DNA from: Ralstonia sp. 25mfcol4.1
GTDB taxonomy: Bacteria > Pseudomonadota > Gammaproteobacteria > Burkholderiales > Burkholderiaceae
Length of the DNA stretch: 64,000 nt
Reading direction: 5' to 3'
Assembly (NCBI RefSeq): GCF_900104095.1
Contig: NZ_FNJO01000009.1
Coordinates: 1-64,000, forward strand
The position numbers were made by a program, and so were the translations under genes. A model generated the notes under the pieces. The model made no database searches, was not told the DNA's origin, and was given only the letters and a program-made list of their open reading frames with translations. This document shows positions 42,129 through 50,662 of this stretch, one piece after another; within the stretch, counting starts at the first letter, position 1; every line of letters begins with the position of its first letter.

Positions 42129-42179
42129 CCGGCCGTCGCCCTTGCGCGCGGATGGCCCACACGACAGGGGTGCCGCACC

Positions 42180-43091
42180 ATGTTTGGACAGATTCCCGAT
42201 TTCGGCAACAGCTTCGAATTCCTGCGCAAGCTCTGGGCCACCGGCAGCGGCATGCCCGGCGGCCTGATGCCAGGCCTGGGCGCGATGACGCCGCCGATGG
42301 ATCTCGATGAGGTGGACAAGCGCATCCACGACCTCAAGGCCGTGGAAAGCTGGCTGCAGTTGAACGCGAACCTGCTGCGCACGACCATCCAGGGCCTGGA
42401 GGTACAGCGCGCCACGCTGGTCGCCCTGCAGACATTCGGCAACGCGCTGTCGCCCGAGGCCATGCAGAACGCGATGGAAAACGTCGCGCGCGCCGCCAAC
42501 GCGCCCAGCGCGCATCCCCCGCAGCATCACCACCCGTTCGGCACGGGCCAGACCGTGTCCGAGGCACAGGCCGACGCCGAGAACGACGAGCCGGACGACG
42601 ATGACGCGCCCCCCGACGGCGCAGAAGCCGCCGACGCCGCGGCCCAGGCTGACGGCGACGCTGCATCGGCCCAGCCCGGCGCGGCCCCGCTGCCGCCCAA
42701 CGCGTCGCTGTGGTGGAACCTGCTGCAGCAGCAGTTCTCGCAGATCGCCAGCAGCGCAGCGGCCGCCAGTGCCGCGGCAGCCAGCGCCACGCCGTTTGCC
42801 GGCATGGCCGGCTTCGGTACGGGGGCAGCCCCCGGTGCCGAGGGCGTGGAGCCGGGCGTGAAGGGCGATCCGCCCGCGCAGCGCAAGCCGGCCGCCAACG
42901 GCAAGGCCAAGCCTGCAGCGGGCAAGGCCGCCGCCAGGAAGCCTGCGGCCAAGAAGCCCGCAGTGAAGAAAGCCGCTGCAACGGGTACGGCAAAGGGCGC
43001 CGCAGGCAAGGCGCCGGCCAAGAATGCCGCCACCGGATCCCACACCGGCACGCCGCCCGCGCCGGGCACGCCCGAGGACGGCTTCGAGTGA
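42180..43091 (+). CDS. phaM: PhaM-like PHB synthase activator and DNA-binding protein
   Basis: In Ralstonia/Cupriavidus PhaM activates PHB synthase PhaC1 and ties granules to the nucleoid. This 303-residue protein begins MFGQIPDFGNSFEFLRKLW as in PhaM, has a coiled-coil-like middle (DEVDKRIHDLKAVESWLQLN), an acidic stretch (AENDEPDDDDAPPDG), and a lysine/alanine/proline tail (RKPAAKKPAVKKAAATGT) like the histone-type PhaM tail that binds DNA. It is longer than the known PhaM (263 residues, from memory). Its TGA overlaps a GTG start of the patatin gene. Confidence 0.88.
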   Translation: MFGQIPDFGNSFEFLRKLWATGSGMPGGLMPGLGAMTPPMDLDEVDKRIHDLKAVESWLQLNANLLRTTIQGLEVQRATLVALQTFGNALSPEAMQNAMENVARAANAPSAHPPQHHHPFGTGQTVSEAQADAENDEPDDDDAPPDGAEAADAAAQADGDAASAQPGAAPLPPNASLWWNLLQQQFSQIASSAAAASAAAASATPFAGMAGFGTGAAPGAEGVEPGVKGDPPAQRKPAANGKAKPAAGKAAARKPAAKKPAVKKAAATGTAKGAAGKAPAKNAATGSHTGTPPAPGTPEDGFE

Positions 43092-44335
43092 CCCCGGCCA
43101 CGCCCGCCAGCGCCTTCGCACGTGCCAGCCAGCGCCAGAGCACGGCGCTGGTGATGATGGGCGGCGGCGCCCGCGCCGCATATCAGTCCGGCGTGCTGTC
43201 GGGCATCGCAAAGATCGCGGCGCGCCACGGGCTGGACCACTGCCCGTTGCCGTTCGGCATCATTGCCGGCACGTCGGCAGGGGCCATCAATGGCGCCGGG
43301 CTGGCCACCGGCGCCGCCGACTTCCGCGCCGCAGCCGACACGCTGGCGGCGCTCTGGCACAGCCTGCATGCCGACGATGTCTACCGGACCGACGTGGTGC
43401 AGATGGGCGTGTCGGGCGCGCGCTGGCTGTCGTCGCTGGCCTTCGGCTGGATCACCCGCCGCGCGCCGCGTGCGCTGTTCGACAACGCGCCGCTGGGCAG
43501 CTTCCTGACCGAACTGTTCGAACCCGGGCGGGTACAGGCCAGCCTCGACAGCGGCGCGCTGCACGCGTTCGCCGTGACGGCGCTGTCGTACAGCACGGGG
43601 CGCCACATCACGTTCTACCAGTCGCACCGGCGCATTCATCCGTGGCAGCGCAGCCAGCGGCTGGCCGTGGAAGCCGCCATCGGCGTGGATCATCTGCTCG
43701 CCTCGTCGTCGATCCCGTTCCTGTTCCCGGCCATGCCGCTGGAAATCGAGGGCCATCACGAATGGTTCGGCGACGGCACGATGCGGCAGATGTCGCCGCT
43801 GTCGCCGGCCATCCACCTGGGCGCCTCGCGCATCCTGGCCATCGGCGCGGCGTCGCGCCAGCGCGCGGGCTGGTTCGATACGGTGCCGTCGGGCGGCTAT
43901 CCGTCGCTGGCGCAGGTGGGTGGGCAGGCGCTGGCCAGCATCTTCCTGGATGGCCTGCAGGCCGACATCGAACGGCTCATGCACATCAACCGGCTGCTGT
44001 CGCGCATGCCCGAGATGGCCAACGATGCCGAAGGCTGGCGCCCCGTGCAGGTGATGACGATTTCGCCCAGCGAGCCCATCGAGGCCATTGCCGCCGAACA
44101 CCTGCACCGGCTGCCGCGCACCGTGCGCGCGCTGCTGTCGCCGCTGGGCGGCACCGAGGCACGCGGCGCCGCTTTTGCCAGCTACCTGCTGTTCGAACCC
44201 GAGTTCACACAGGCCCTGCTGGCGCTGGGCGAACGCGACGCGGCCGCCCAGGCCGACGAGATCGCCGCCTTCCTGTACGGCGTGGTGCCGGAAACCAGGC
44301 CCGCGGCACAGGAAATGTCCGAAGTGTCGTCGTAG
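43088..44335 (+). CDS. Patatin-like phospholipase/lipase (GTG start, coupled to phaM)
   Basis: A 415-residue patatin-fold hydrolase with the nucleophile GTSAGA (Ser63), the oxyanion motif MMGGGARAAYQSGVL and the catalytic Asp in FGDGTMRQMSP (Asp229). It has no signal peptide, so it works inside the cell. The GTG at 43088 overlaps the phaM stop as GTGA and gives the patatin core at once. Placement suggests action on lipids or PHB granule surface, which is inference. It might be a phospholipase or an intracellular depolymerase. Confidence 0.87.
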   Translation: MTPATPASAFARASQRQSTALVMMGGGARAAYQSGVLSGIAKIAARHGLDHCPLPFGIIAGTSAGAINGAGLATGAADFRAAADTLAALWHSLHADDVYRTDVVQMGVSGARWLSSLAFGWITRRAPRALFDNAPLGSFLTELFEPGRVQASLDSGALHAFAVTALSYSTGRHITFYQSHRRIHPWQRSQRLAVEAAIGVDHLLASSSIPFLFPAMPLEIEGHHEWFGDGTMRQMSPLSPAIHLGASRILAIGAASRQRAGWFDTVPSGGYPSLAQVGGQALASIFLDGLQADIERLMHINRLLSRMPEMANDAEGWRPVQVMTISPSEPIEAIAAEHLHRLPRTVRALLSPLGGTEARGAAFASYLLFEPEFTQALLALGERDAAAQADEIAAFLYGVVPETRPAAQEMSEVSS

Positions 44336-44433
44336 CGCCACTTTCGCCGCCTGCCAGGCGCTCCGCCTATGCAATCCATCGCATCAGGGCTAAAACGGAG
44401 TAGAGAAAACATTCGAGAATGATTCTTGTCTGG

Positions 44434-44439
44434 TAGAAT
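44434..44439 (+). promoter_or_regulatory. Candidate -10 box of the ferritin-like gene
   Basis: TAGAAT lies 25 bases before the ATG (44465). Just upstream is an 11-bp palindrome, AGAAT-G-ATTCT at 44416-44426. A -35 box is not clear. Confidence 0.4.
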
Positions 44440-44464
44440 CCGCCCGTAATTTCAAAGGCTTAGC

Positions 44465-45310
44465 ATGCTCTACCCCGAACTGTTCAAATCGTTGGAAGCG
44501 GTCCGCTGGCACATGGACAAGGACATCCCCTGGGATACCTTCGACCCGAGCCTGCTTACTGACGACCAGGCGAAGACCATCCGCATGAATGCGATCACCG
44601 AGTGGTCGGCCCTGCCCGCCACGGAGATGTTCCTGCGCGACAACCGCCACGATTCCGACTTTTCGGCTTTCATGAGCATCTGGTTCTTCGAAGAGCAGAA
44701 GCATTCGCTGGTGCTGATGGAGTACCTGCGCCGCTTCCGCCCGGACCTGGTGCCGACCGAGGAAGAACTGCACGCCGTGCGCTTCGAGTTCGACCCGGCC
44801 CCGCCGCTGGAAACGCTGATGCTGCACTTCTGCGGCGAGATCCGCCTGAACCACTGGTACCGCCGTGCCGCCGAGTGGCACTCGGAGCCGGTCATCAAGC
44901 ACATCTACCGGACGCTGTCGCAGGACGAAGCCCGCCATGGCGGCGCCTACCTGCGCTACATGAAGAAGTACCTTTCCCAGTTTGGCGATTCGGCGCGCGC
45001 CGCGTTTGCCAAGATCGGCGTGCTGATGGCATCGGCCCGCCGCACGGAAAAGCCGCTCCACCCGACCAACCTGCACGTGAACAAGGCCCTGTTCCCGAAC
45101 GACACGGTGCAGTCGCGCCTGCCGGACCCCGACTGGCTCGAGCACTGGCTCGACGAGCAGATCCGCTTCGACGAGGTCTGGGAAAAGAAGGTGATCGAGC
45201 GCATCCTGCACAACATGTCGCTGCTGTTCGAACGCACGTTCGAATCGGTGCAGGACCTGAACCGCTACCGCAAGGAACTGAACGCAAACCTGCAGGCCGC
45301 CCAGGCCTGA
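44465..45310 (+). CDS. Ferritin-like di-iron domain protein
   Basis: The 281-residue protein has two four-helix-bundle metal half-sites: Glu54 with EEQKH (76-80), and Glu125 with DEARH (154-158). EEQKH and DEARH are the E-x-x-H pairs of the ferritin-like/acyl-ACP-desaturase superfamily. Function is unknown; an oxygen-dependent desaturase or oxidase is more likely than iron storage given the length. The ATG at 44465 (MLYPELFKSL) has AAAGG at 44454-44458. A terminator follows at 45342-45367. Confidence 0.82.
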   Translation: MLYPELFKSLEAVRWHMDKDIPWDTFDPSLLTDDQAKTIRMNAITEWSALPATEMFLRDNRHDSDFSAFMSIWFFEEQKHSLVLMEYLRRFRPDLVPTEEELHAVRFEFDPAPPLETLMLHFCGEIRLNHWYRRAAEWHSEPVIKHIYRTLSQDEARHGGAYLRYMKKYLSQFGDSARAAFAKIGVLMASARRTEKPLHPTNLHVNKALFPNDTVQSRLPDPDWLEHWLDEQIRFDEVWEKKVIERILHNMSLLFERTFESVQDLNRYRKELNANLQAAQA

Positions 45311-45341
45311 AGGATTTTCCGGTTCCAGCCGCTGCAACGAG

Positions 45342-45367
45342 ACCCCGTCGGCTACGATGGGGTTTTT
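45342..45367 (+). terminator. Rho-independent terminator after the ferritin-like gene
   Basis: Arms ACCCCGTCG (45342-45350) and CGATGGGGT (45355-45363), one G:T-type mismatch, loop GCTA, then a T-run to 45367. Confidence 0.82.
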
Positions 45368-45403
45368 CATTTTGGGGCGCCGCGCCCTCTCCCGACCCGA
45401 TCC

Positions 45404-45898
45404 ATGACCGCACCCGCCTTCGAATCCAAGCTGGTACCCGCCGACGACATCGCCGCGCTGCACGCCGCCGTGGCCGCGCTGCCGCGTCCGCTGGTCTTTA
45501 CCAATGGCGTGTTCGACATCCTCCATCGCGGCCACGCCACGTACCTGGCGCAGGCACGCGAACTGGGCGCCAGCATGGTGGTGGGCGTGAACAGCGATGC
45601 GTCGGTGAAGATGCTTGGCAAGGGCGATGACCGCCCGCTCAATCACGAAGCGGACCGCATGGCCCTGCTGGCCGCGCTGGGGTCGGTGGACCTGGTGGCG
45701 ATGTTCCGCGAGCAGACCCCGGTGGAGCTGATCCGCCTGGTGCGTCCGGACATCTACGTGAAGGGCGGCGACTACGACATCGACACGCTGGAAGAAACCC
45801 GCCTGGTGCGCAGCTGGGGCGGCCAGGCCTATGCCATCCCGTTCCTGCACGACCGCTCGACGACCAAGCTGCTGACGAAGGTGCGGGCGCACGGCTGA
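45404..45898 (+). CDS. hldC: D-glycero-beta-D-manno-heptose 1-phosphate adenylyltransferase
   Basis: A 164-residue nucleotidyltransferase making ADP-heptose for the LPS core, the second half of what is HldE in E. coli. It has the HxGH-type motif HRGHATYL (residues 41-48), VVGVNSDASVKMLGKG and the phosphate-binding DRPLNHEADRMALL. It lacks the N-terminal sugar kinase domain, so a separate heptose kinase gene must be elsewhere. It starts at 45404 and converges on the second SPOR gene. Confidence 0.93.
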   Translation: MTAPAFESKLVPADDIAALHAAVAALPRPLVFTNGVFDILHRGHATYLAQARELGASMVVGVNSDASVKMLGKGDDRPLNHEADRMALLAALGSVDLVAMFREQTPVELIRLVRPDIYVKGGDYDIDTLEETRLVRSWGGQAYAIPFLHDRSTTKLLTKVRAHG

Positions 45899-45928
45899 CG
45901 CCTTGCCCGCCGCGCTGGCGACGCGGCG

Positions 45929-45957
45929 CCCCTCTTGCGCGATGCGCGGTAGAGGGG
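45929..45957. repeat. Single REP-like hairpin between convergent genes
   Basis: Arms CCCCTCT (45929-45935) and AGAGGGG (45951-45957), with inner GCGC arms. It is a one-hairpin version of the doublets at 347-471 and 7332-7468, placed between the convergent hldC and SPOR genes, where it may act as a terminator. Confidence 0.6.
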
Positions 45958-45967
45958 AAAACCTGCT

Positions 45968-46786
45968 CTACCCTGCCCGCGCGGCACTACCTTCGCCGCG
46001 CGCCTGCGTCATCCCCTTGCAGGACTGCAGCAACTCGGCACCGTAGCGCAGGCGGACTTCATCCATGCGGGTCCGCACAGCCTCGTCGGCATGCGCCACG
46101 CGCAGCCACTGGCGCGACACGGCACGCGGCGCGTCGCTGACCAGCGCGGTGCGCACGCCCAATCCGCGTAGCGTTTCCAGGAACCGGTCGGCCCGTTCGC
46201 GCTCGCGGAACAGGCCCAGCGACACCGTGTACGACGCGGGGTCATCGGCGCTCACCACCGAGACATCGGTCACCTTGCGCCGGCGCAGTTCGGCCAGCTT
46301 GCGGTCGGCGTTCTCGCGCGTTGGCTGGGCCGGCAGATGGACCCACCAGCGCACCTGCTCGCTGCGTTCGAACTGCTCCACCGCCAGCGGCGAACCCGCC
46401 GCGATGGCGGCCAGGTCTTCCTTCGCGCGCTGCACGGCCTGCGACGTGAAGCCGCCCATCTCCAGGCAGGCATCGGCCGGCGCGGCGGCCAGCGTCACGC
46501 TGCCCGGTGCCGCCGTGCCCGCAGGCGCGACGGCAGGCATCTCGCTGCGCGGCGCGGGCGCCGATGCCTCCACCGGCTGAGGCAGCACCTCCATGCGTTC
46601 GCGGCGCACCTGCTGATCCACACGTTGCGGCTCGCGCGGGCTCTCCAGCGTGCCGCCAAGCGGATGCGGCCCGAAAACGCCCAGCACGGCCGCCAGCATC
46701 AGCAGGTTGGCGATCAGCAGGATCAGCAGCAGGACGGTCAGGCCTCTCCGGGACATTTGGCGCGAGTCGGTCGAGTGATGGGGCAC
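45968..46786 (-). CDS. SPOR-domain inner-membrane protein
   Basis: A 272-residue protein with a short cytoplasmic N-terminus, one membrane helix (RRGLTVLLLILLIANLLMLA), a linker and a C-terminal SPOR-like domain around SYTVSLGLFRERERADRFLETL. It carries a Cys in ADACLEMGGF. It follows coaX, an arrangement seen in Burkholderiaceae. The start is uncertain: GTG at 46786 or ATG at 46756, neither with a clear ribosome site. It may act in cell division or peptidoglycan remodelling. Confidence 0.8.
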   Translation of the reverse strand: MPHHSTDSRQMSRRGLTVLLLILLIANLLMLAAVLGVFGPHPLGGTLESPREPQRVDQQVRRERMEVLPQPVEASAPAPRSEMPAVAPAGTAAPGSVTLAAAPADACLEMGGFTSQAVQRAKEDLAAIAAGSPLAVEQFERSEQVRWWVHLPAQPTRENADRKLAELRRRKVTDVSVVSADDPASYTVSLGLFRERERADRFLETLRGLGVRTALVSDAPRAVSRQWLRVAHADEAVRTRMDEVRLRYGAELLQSCKGMTQARGEGSAARAG

Positions 46787-46818
46787 GGCAAAGGGTGGTC
46801 AGCGATGATGAATACGGC

Positions 46819-47646
46819 TCAGGCGGGCAGCGCCATCGCGTGCAACCCAAGCAGCACAAGATTATCGTGCATCTCAAACGGCATCGCGAGCGCCCCGGCC
46901 ACCGCGTGCCGCGCGCCGCCCGACAGCAGGCAGCGCACCGGGCCGCGTTCGGCCAGCGCGCGCCATGTACGCTCGATGGCGCCGGCTTGCGCGGCCAGGC
47001 AGCCCGCCGCAATCGCATCGTGGGTGTTGTCCGCGCCCAACGCCTGCACCGCGCGCGTGGCGCCGGCGCCGGTATCGAGCACATCCAGTTCGGGCAGCTG
47101 TGCGGTATTGCGCGCCAGCGTCCCCAGCATCAGTTGCAGGCCCGGCAGGATCAGGCCACCCTCGAACCGGGCGCCATCGGGCGTCGGGGTCACGATGTCC
47201 AGTGTCGTGGCCGTGCCCGCCGTGACGATCAGCAATGTCTGATCCGGCAGCCAGCGATGCGCGCCGATGCTCCCCACCCAGCGGTCCACGCCAAGCTGCG
47301 TCGGCTCGCGATAGCCATTGACCAGCCCGCCATGCGCGGCCGTGGTGCGTACCCATGTCAGCGCGGCCGCGCTGCCGAAAGCCTCCACCAGCAAGGCATC
47401 GACCTTGCCCGCCAGCGTCGGGCCGGCCACATTGGCGATCCACACCGCCGGGACGCGGCCGCCGGCCACCTGCTGCCACGTGCCCAGCAGGGCGGCCCGC
47501 TCGGCGGGCGCGGTATGCGTGGTCGCGCCGGCGTGCTGCCAGGGCGTGGGCAGTGCGCCGGCCGCTGGGGCCGGAGCGGGCAGATCATCGTCGCACCAGG
47601 CCCATTTCAGCCGCGTATTGCCGATGTCGATCAGCAGCGTACTCAT
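46819..47646 (-). CDS. coaX: Type III pantothenate kinase
   Basis: The first enzyme of coenzyme A synthesis in bacteria lacking classic CoaA. The 275-residue protein has the ASKHA phosphate motif [13 protein letters not shown] (Asp7), [17 protein letters not shown] and [12 protein letters not shown] typical of CoaX. Its ATG overlaps the birA stop as ATGA. The SPOR gene follows after 32 bases. Confidence 0.94.
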   Translation of the reverse strand: MSTLLIDIGNTRLKWAWCDDDLPAPAPAAGALPTPWQHAGATTHTAPAERAALLGTWQQVAGGRVPAVWIANVAGPTLAGKVDALLVEAFGSAAALTWVRTTAAHGGLVNGYREPTQLGVDRWVGSIGAHRWLPDQTLLIVTAGTATTLDIVTPTPDGARFEGGLILPGLQLMLGTLARNTAQLPELDVLDTGAGATRAVQALGADNTHDAIAAGCLAAQAGAIERTWRALAERGPVRCLLSGGARHAVAGALAMPFEMHDNLVLLGLHAMALPA

Positions 47647-48521
47647 GCGCTGGCTCCGCGCAGCGACACCTCGCCGCTGGCAATCCGTTGCAATCCCTCG
47701 GCGGTTTCCAGCAGCAGGTGGCCGTCGCTGTCCACGCCGCGCGCCAGGCCTTCCGCCATCACCTGCCCGTCATGCAGCAGGCGCACAGGCTCGTTGCGGA
47801 AGGCATCACGCGCCGACCACGCCGGCGCCAGCGGCGCAAAGCCCTGGGCCAGGAACGTGGCACGCATGGCCGCCAGCCGGTTCAGCACGGCGGCCAGGAT
47901 GCGCGTGGGGTCGCGCTGCGGATCGAACGACGCCATGGCCTCGGACACGCCCGCCAGTTCGCGGCCCAGCGCCGCTTCCATGCCGGCGTCGCGCATCAGG
48001 TTCAGCCCGATGCCGATCACGGCCCACAGCCGCTGCGGACCGGCCGGCACCGATTCGATCAGGATGCCGGCCAGCTTGCGACCGTCGATCTGCAGGTCGT
48101 TGGGCCACTTCAGGCCCACGCGCGGGCCGCAGGCGGCGTCGCAGTCTTCCAGCGCCTGTGCCACGGCCAGCCCCACGGCCAGGCTCAGGCCGCTGAGCCG
48201 CGCCGGCGGCAGCGCCAGCGGCATCGCCACCGAGAACATCAGCCCCGCACCCTGCCAGGGCCGCCCCTGCCGGCCACGGCCGGCTGTCTGCCGGTACGCC
48301 ACGCGCACGCGCGCGGCGTCGTCGGCCCATGGCGCGCTGCGGCTGGCCTGGGTCAGGTCGGCATTGGTCGATCCGGTTTCCGCCACGACCTCGACCTGCC
48401 ATGACCGGGCGGGACCGCCATCGAGCGCCTGGCGCAGGGTGTCCGTGTCGATCCGCCATGCCGGCAGGACGGCGGGATCGACGGCACGGTGAGTGGCAGC
48501 GGAATCGGGAAAGTCTGGCAT
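47643..48521 (-). CDS. birA: Biotin-protein ligase lacking the DNA-binding domain
   Basis: It attaches biotin to carboxylase lysines, here including MccA. The 292-residue protein has the biotin/adenylate loop GRGRQGR (81-87), LKWPNDL (137-143) and a C-terminal SH3-like domain. The first 40 residues show no winged helix, so it is a class-I ligase that cannot repress bio genes as E. coli BirA does. It overlaps coaX by 4 bases; the pair is conserved in beta-proteobacteria. Its start ATG at 48521 faces the lipid transporter operon. Confidence 0.93.
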   Translation of the reverse strand: MPDFPDSAATHRAVDPAVLPAWRIDTDTLRQALDGGPARSWQVEVVAETGSTNADLTQASRSAPWADDAARVRVAYRQTAGRGRQGRPWQGAGLMFSVAMPLALPPARLSGLSLAVGLAVAQALEDCDAACGPRVGLKWPNDLQIDGRKLAGILIESVPAGPQRLWAVIGIGLNLMRDAGMEAALGRELAGVSEAMASFDPQRDPTRILAAVLNRLAAMRATFLAQGFAPLAPAWSARDAFRNEPVRLLHDGQVMAEGLARGVDSDGHLLLETAEGLQRIASGEVSLRGASA

Positions 48522-48674
48522 GGGGACGGCAGGAACCTGGAATCAATCCGGCGGGGCGAAGCATGGCACGGAGTCTGGCGAGATTGTAGCCGTGGCCGTG
48601 TCAGCGGATGTCCGGTCGCGTGACCCCGGTTGGTAGCATAGAATCGAGACTCAGCCATCACATCATCGCCGCTT

Positions 48675-49805
48675 TTGGATCGCCAGCCGACGCCCGCCAT
48701 CGATATCTCCCGCCAGGACGGAGCCTGCAGCATACAGCTGCAAGGGGACTGGACTGCTCTTGCACTTGCCGGCTGCCATGAAGCGCGCGGCCTGCGCGCC
48801 CAGCTGCACGAACTGACCGAGGCGCCCCAGCATGCCGAATGGTCGCTGGCCGCCGTGACGCGGCTGGACCATATCGGCGCGCAACTGATCTGGCAGGCCT
48901 GGAACGGCCGCATGCCCGAGCGCGTGGAACTGAACGACGGTCAGCGCCGGGTGTTCGAGCGCATCCAGAATCTGCGCACCGACGGCTGGCGCAAGACGAT
49001 GATCGACCGTTTCAATCCGGTGACCCTGCTGGGTGCCAAGCTGCTGTCGTTCTTCGCCCAGCTGGCCAACGGCATCACCATGCTGGGCCAGCTTGCGTTC
49101 GACCTGCTGCGTTTCGCGCGCGCACCGCATCGCGGCCCCTGGCGCGAGATCTCCGCGAATGTGTACAACGTGGGCTATAAGGCACTCGGGATCACGGCGC
49201 TGGTCGGGTTCCTGATCGGCATCGTGCTGTCCTATCTGTCGGCCAACCAGTTGCGCACGTTCGGCGCCAGCACCTTTATCGTCAACATCCTGGGCATGGC
49301 GGTCATCCGCGAACTGGGGCCGGTGCTGGCCGCCATCCTGATCGCCGGCCGCTCCGGCTCGGCCATTACCGCCCAGATCGGCGTGATGCGCGTGACCGAG
49401 GAGCTTGACGCGATGAGCGTGATGGGCATCTCGCACGGCTTCCGGCTGATCATGCCGCGCGTGATCGCGCTGGCCATCTCGATGCCGCTGCTGGTGGCGT
49501 GGACCGACGTGATGGCGCTGGCCGGCGGCATGGTGGCCGCGCGCTACCAGCTCGACATCAGCTACGCGTTCTTCCTGCGCCAGTTGCCCGATGCGGTGCC
49601 GGTGGCCAACCTGTGGCTGGGCCTGGGCAAGGGCGTGGCGTTCGGCATGCTGATTGCGCTGACCGCCTGCCACTTCGGGCTGCGCATCAAGCCCAACACG
49701 CAGAGCCTGGGCCAGGGCACCACGGCCTCGGTGGTGACGTCGATCACCGTCGTGATCCTGGCCGATGCGGTCTTTGCCATCCTGTTCAAGAACGTGGGGC
49801 TATGA
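48675..49805 (+). CDS. MlaE-family lipid ABC permease with N-terminal STAS domain (TTG start)
   Basis: A 376-residue MlaE-type permease for phospholipid transport. An N-terminal STAS-like segment (AIDISRQDGACSIQLQGDW, residues 9-27) precedes about five membrane helices (TALVGFLIGIVLSYL; FIVNILGMAVIRELGPVLAAILIAGR). GPVLAAILIAGRSGS is the MlaE/YrbE signature. The TTG at 48675 is proposed because the frame is closed by a TAG at 48639 with no ATG between; no strong ribosome site is seen. It overlaps the ATPase gene by 4 bases (ATGA). The lack of mlaC suggests the Pqi/YebST-like type or a separate mlaC. Confidence 0.87.
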   Translation: MDRQPTPAIDISRQDGACSIQLQGDWTALALAGCHEARGLRAQLHELTEAPQHAEWSLAAVTRLDHIGAQLIWQAWNGRMPERVELNDGQRRVFERIQNLRTDGWRKTMIDRFNPVTLLGAKLLSFFAQLANGITMLGQLAFDLLRFARAPHRGPWREISANVYNVGYKALGITALVGFLIGIVLSYLSANQLRTFGASTFIVNILGMAVIRELGPVLAAILIAGRSGSAITAQIGVMRVTEELDAMSVMGISHGFRLIMPRVIALAISMPLLVAWTDVMALAGGMVAARYQLDISYAFFLRQLPDAVPVANLWLGLGKGVAFGMLIALTACHFGLRIKPNTQSLGQGTTASVVTSITVVILADAVFAILFKNVGL

Positions 49806-50662
49806 ATACCATCGCCATGCCGCAAGTCGGCCCCGACACTCCGCGCGAGAAGATCATCGAGGTGCAGAACCTCGTCAAGCGCTATGGCGACAACGTGGTG
49901 CACGACGGCCTGAACCTGGACGTCTATCGCGGCGAGGTGCTGTCGATCGTGGGCGGCTCGGGCACGGGCAAGACCGTGCTGCTGCGCCAGATCGTGGGGC
50001 TGGAGCGGCCGACGTCGGGCACCATCAAGGTCTTCGGCGAGAACCCGGCCAGCCTGAACGCCGCCCAACTGCAGACGCTGCGCAACCGCTGGGGCCTGCA
50101 GTTCCAGCGCGGCGCGCTGTTTTCGGCGCTGTCGGTCATCGACAATATCGCGCTGCCGCTGCGCGAGATGCGCGCGCTGCCGGACAACCTGATCTGCCAG
50201 GCATCGCTGCTGAAGCTGCAGCTCGTGGGCCTGTCGGCCAGGGACGCCGACAAGATGCCGTCGGACCTGTCGGGCGGCATGATCAAGCGCGTGGCGCTGG
50301 CGCGTGCGCTGGCACTGGAACCCGAGCTGGTTTTTCTGGACGAACCCACGGCGGGCCTGGATCCGATGGCGTCCGACGACTATGTGGCCCTGATCCGCGA
50401 ATTGCGCCGCGAACTGGGCCTGACGGTGGTCATGATCACGCACGACCTCGACACCCTGGTGGCGCTGTCCGACCGCGTGGCCGTGCTTGCCGACCACAAG
50501 GTACTGGCCGCCGCGCCCATTGCCGAGGTGATCAAGGTCGATCATCCGTTCATCCGCGAATATTTTCTGGGCGACCGCGCCCAGCGCGCGCTGCAGGCGC
50601 TGCCCGCCCTCAAGGGCCCCGGCAGCCCGGCAGCGCCAACTGGAAACACTGGAGACACCTGA
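49802..50662 (+). CDS. MlaF-family ABC ATPase for lipid transport
   Basis: A 286-residue ATPase with Walker A GGSGTGKT (51-58), signature LSGGMIKR (156-163), Walker B LVFLDEP, and the switch His in MITHDLDTLVALSDR. LSGGMIKR and the dose GALFSALSVIDNIALPL are MlaF marks. It energises the permease encoded by the preceding gene (4-base overlap) and shares one base with the MCE gene start (TGATG). The acidic C-terminal tail is longer than in E. coli MlaF. Confidence 0.92.
   Translation: MNTIAMPQVGPDTPREKIIEVQNLVKRYGDNVVHDGLNLDVYRGEVLSIVGGSGTGKTVLLRQIVGLERPTSGTIKVFGENPASLNAAQLQTLRNRWGLQFQRGALFSALSVIDNIALPLREMRALPDNLICQASLLKLQLVGLSARDADKMPSDLSGGMIKRVALARALALEPELVFLDEPTAGLDPMASDDYVALIRELRRELGLTVVMITHDLDTLVALSDRVAVLADHKVLAAAPIAEVIKVDHPFIREYFLGDRAQRALQALPALKGPGSPAAPTGNTGDT

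Noticed and set aside
43088-43160. Internal ATG starts for the patatin gene
   Set aside because: They would begin inside the oxyanion-hole motif; the GTG at 43088 overlapping the phaM stop is better.
44401-44440. Fur box upstream of the ferritin-like gene
   Set aside because: Only an 11-bp palindrome (AGAAT-G-ATTCT) is seen; it does not match the 19-bp Fur consensus well enough.
45385-45400. Another REP-like doublet
   Set aside because: Only one half-arm (CCCTCTCCC) is present without a partner arm.
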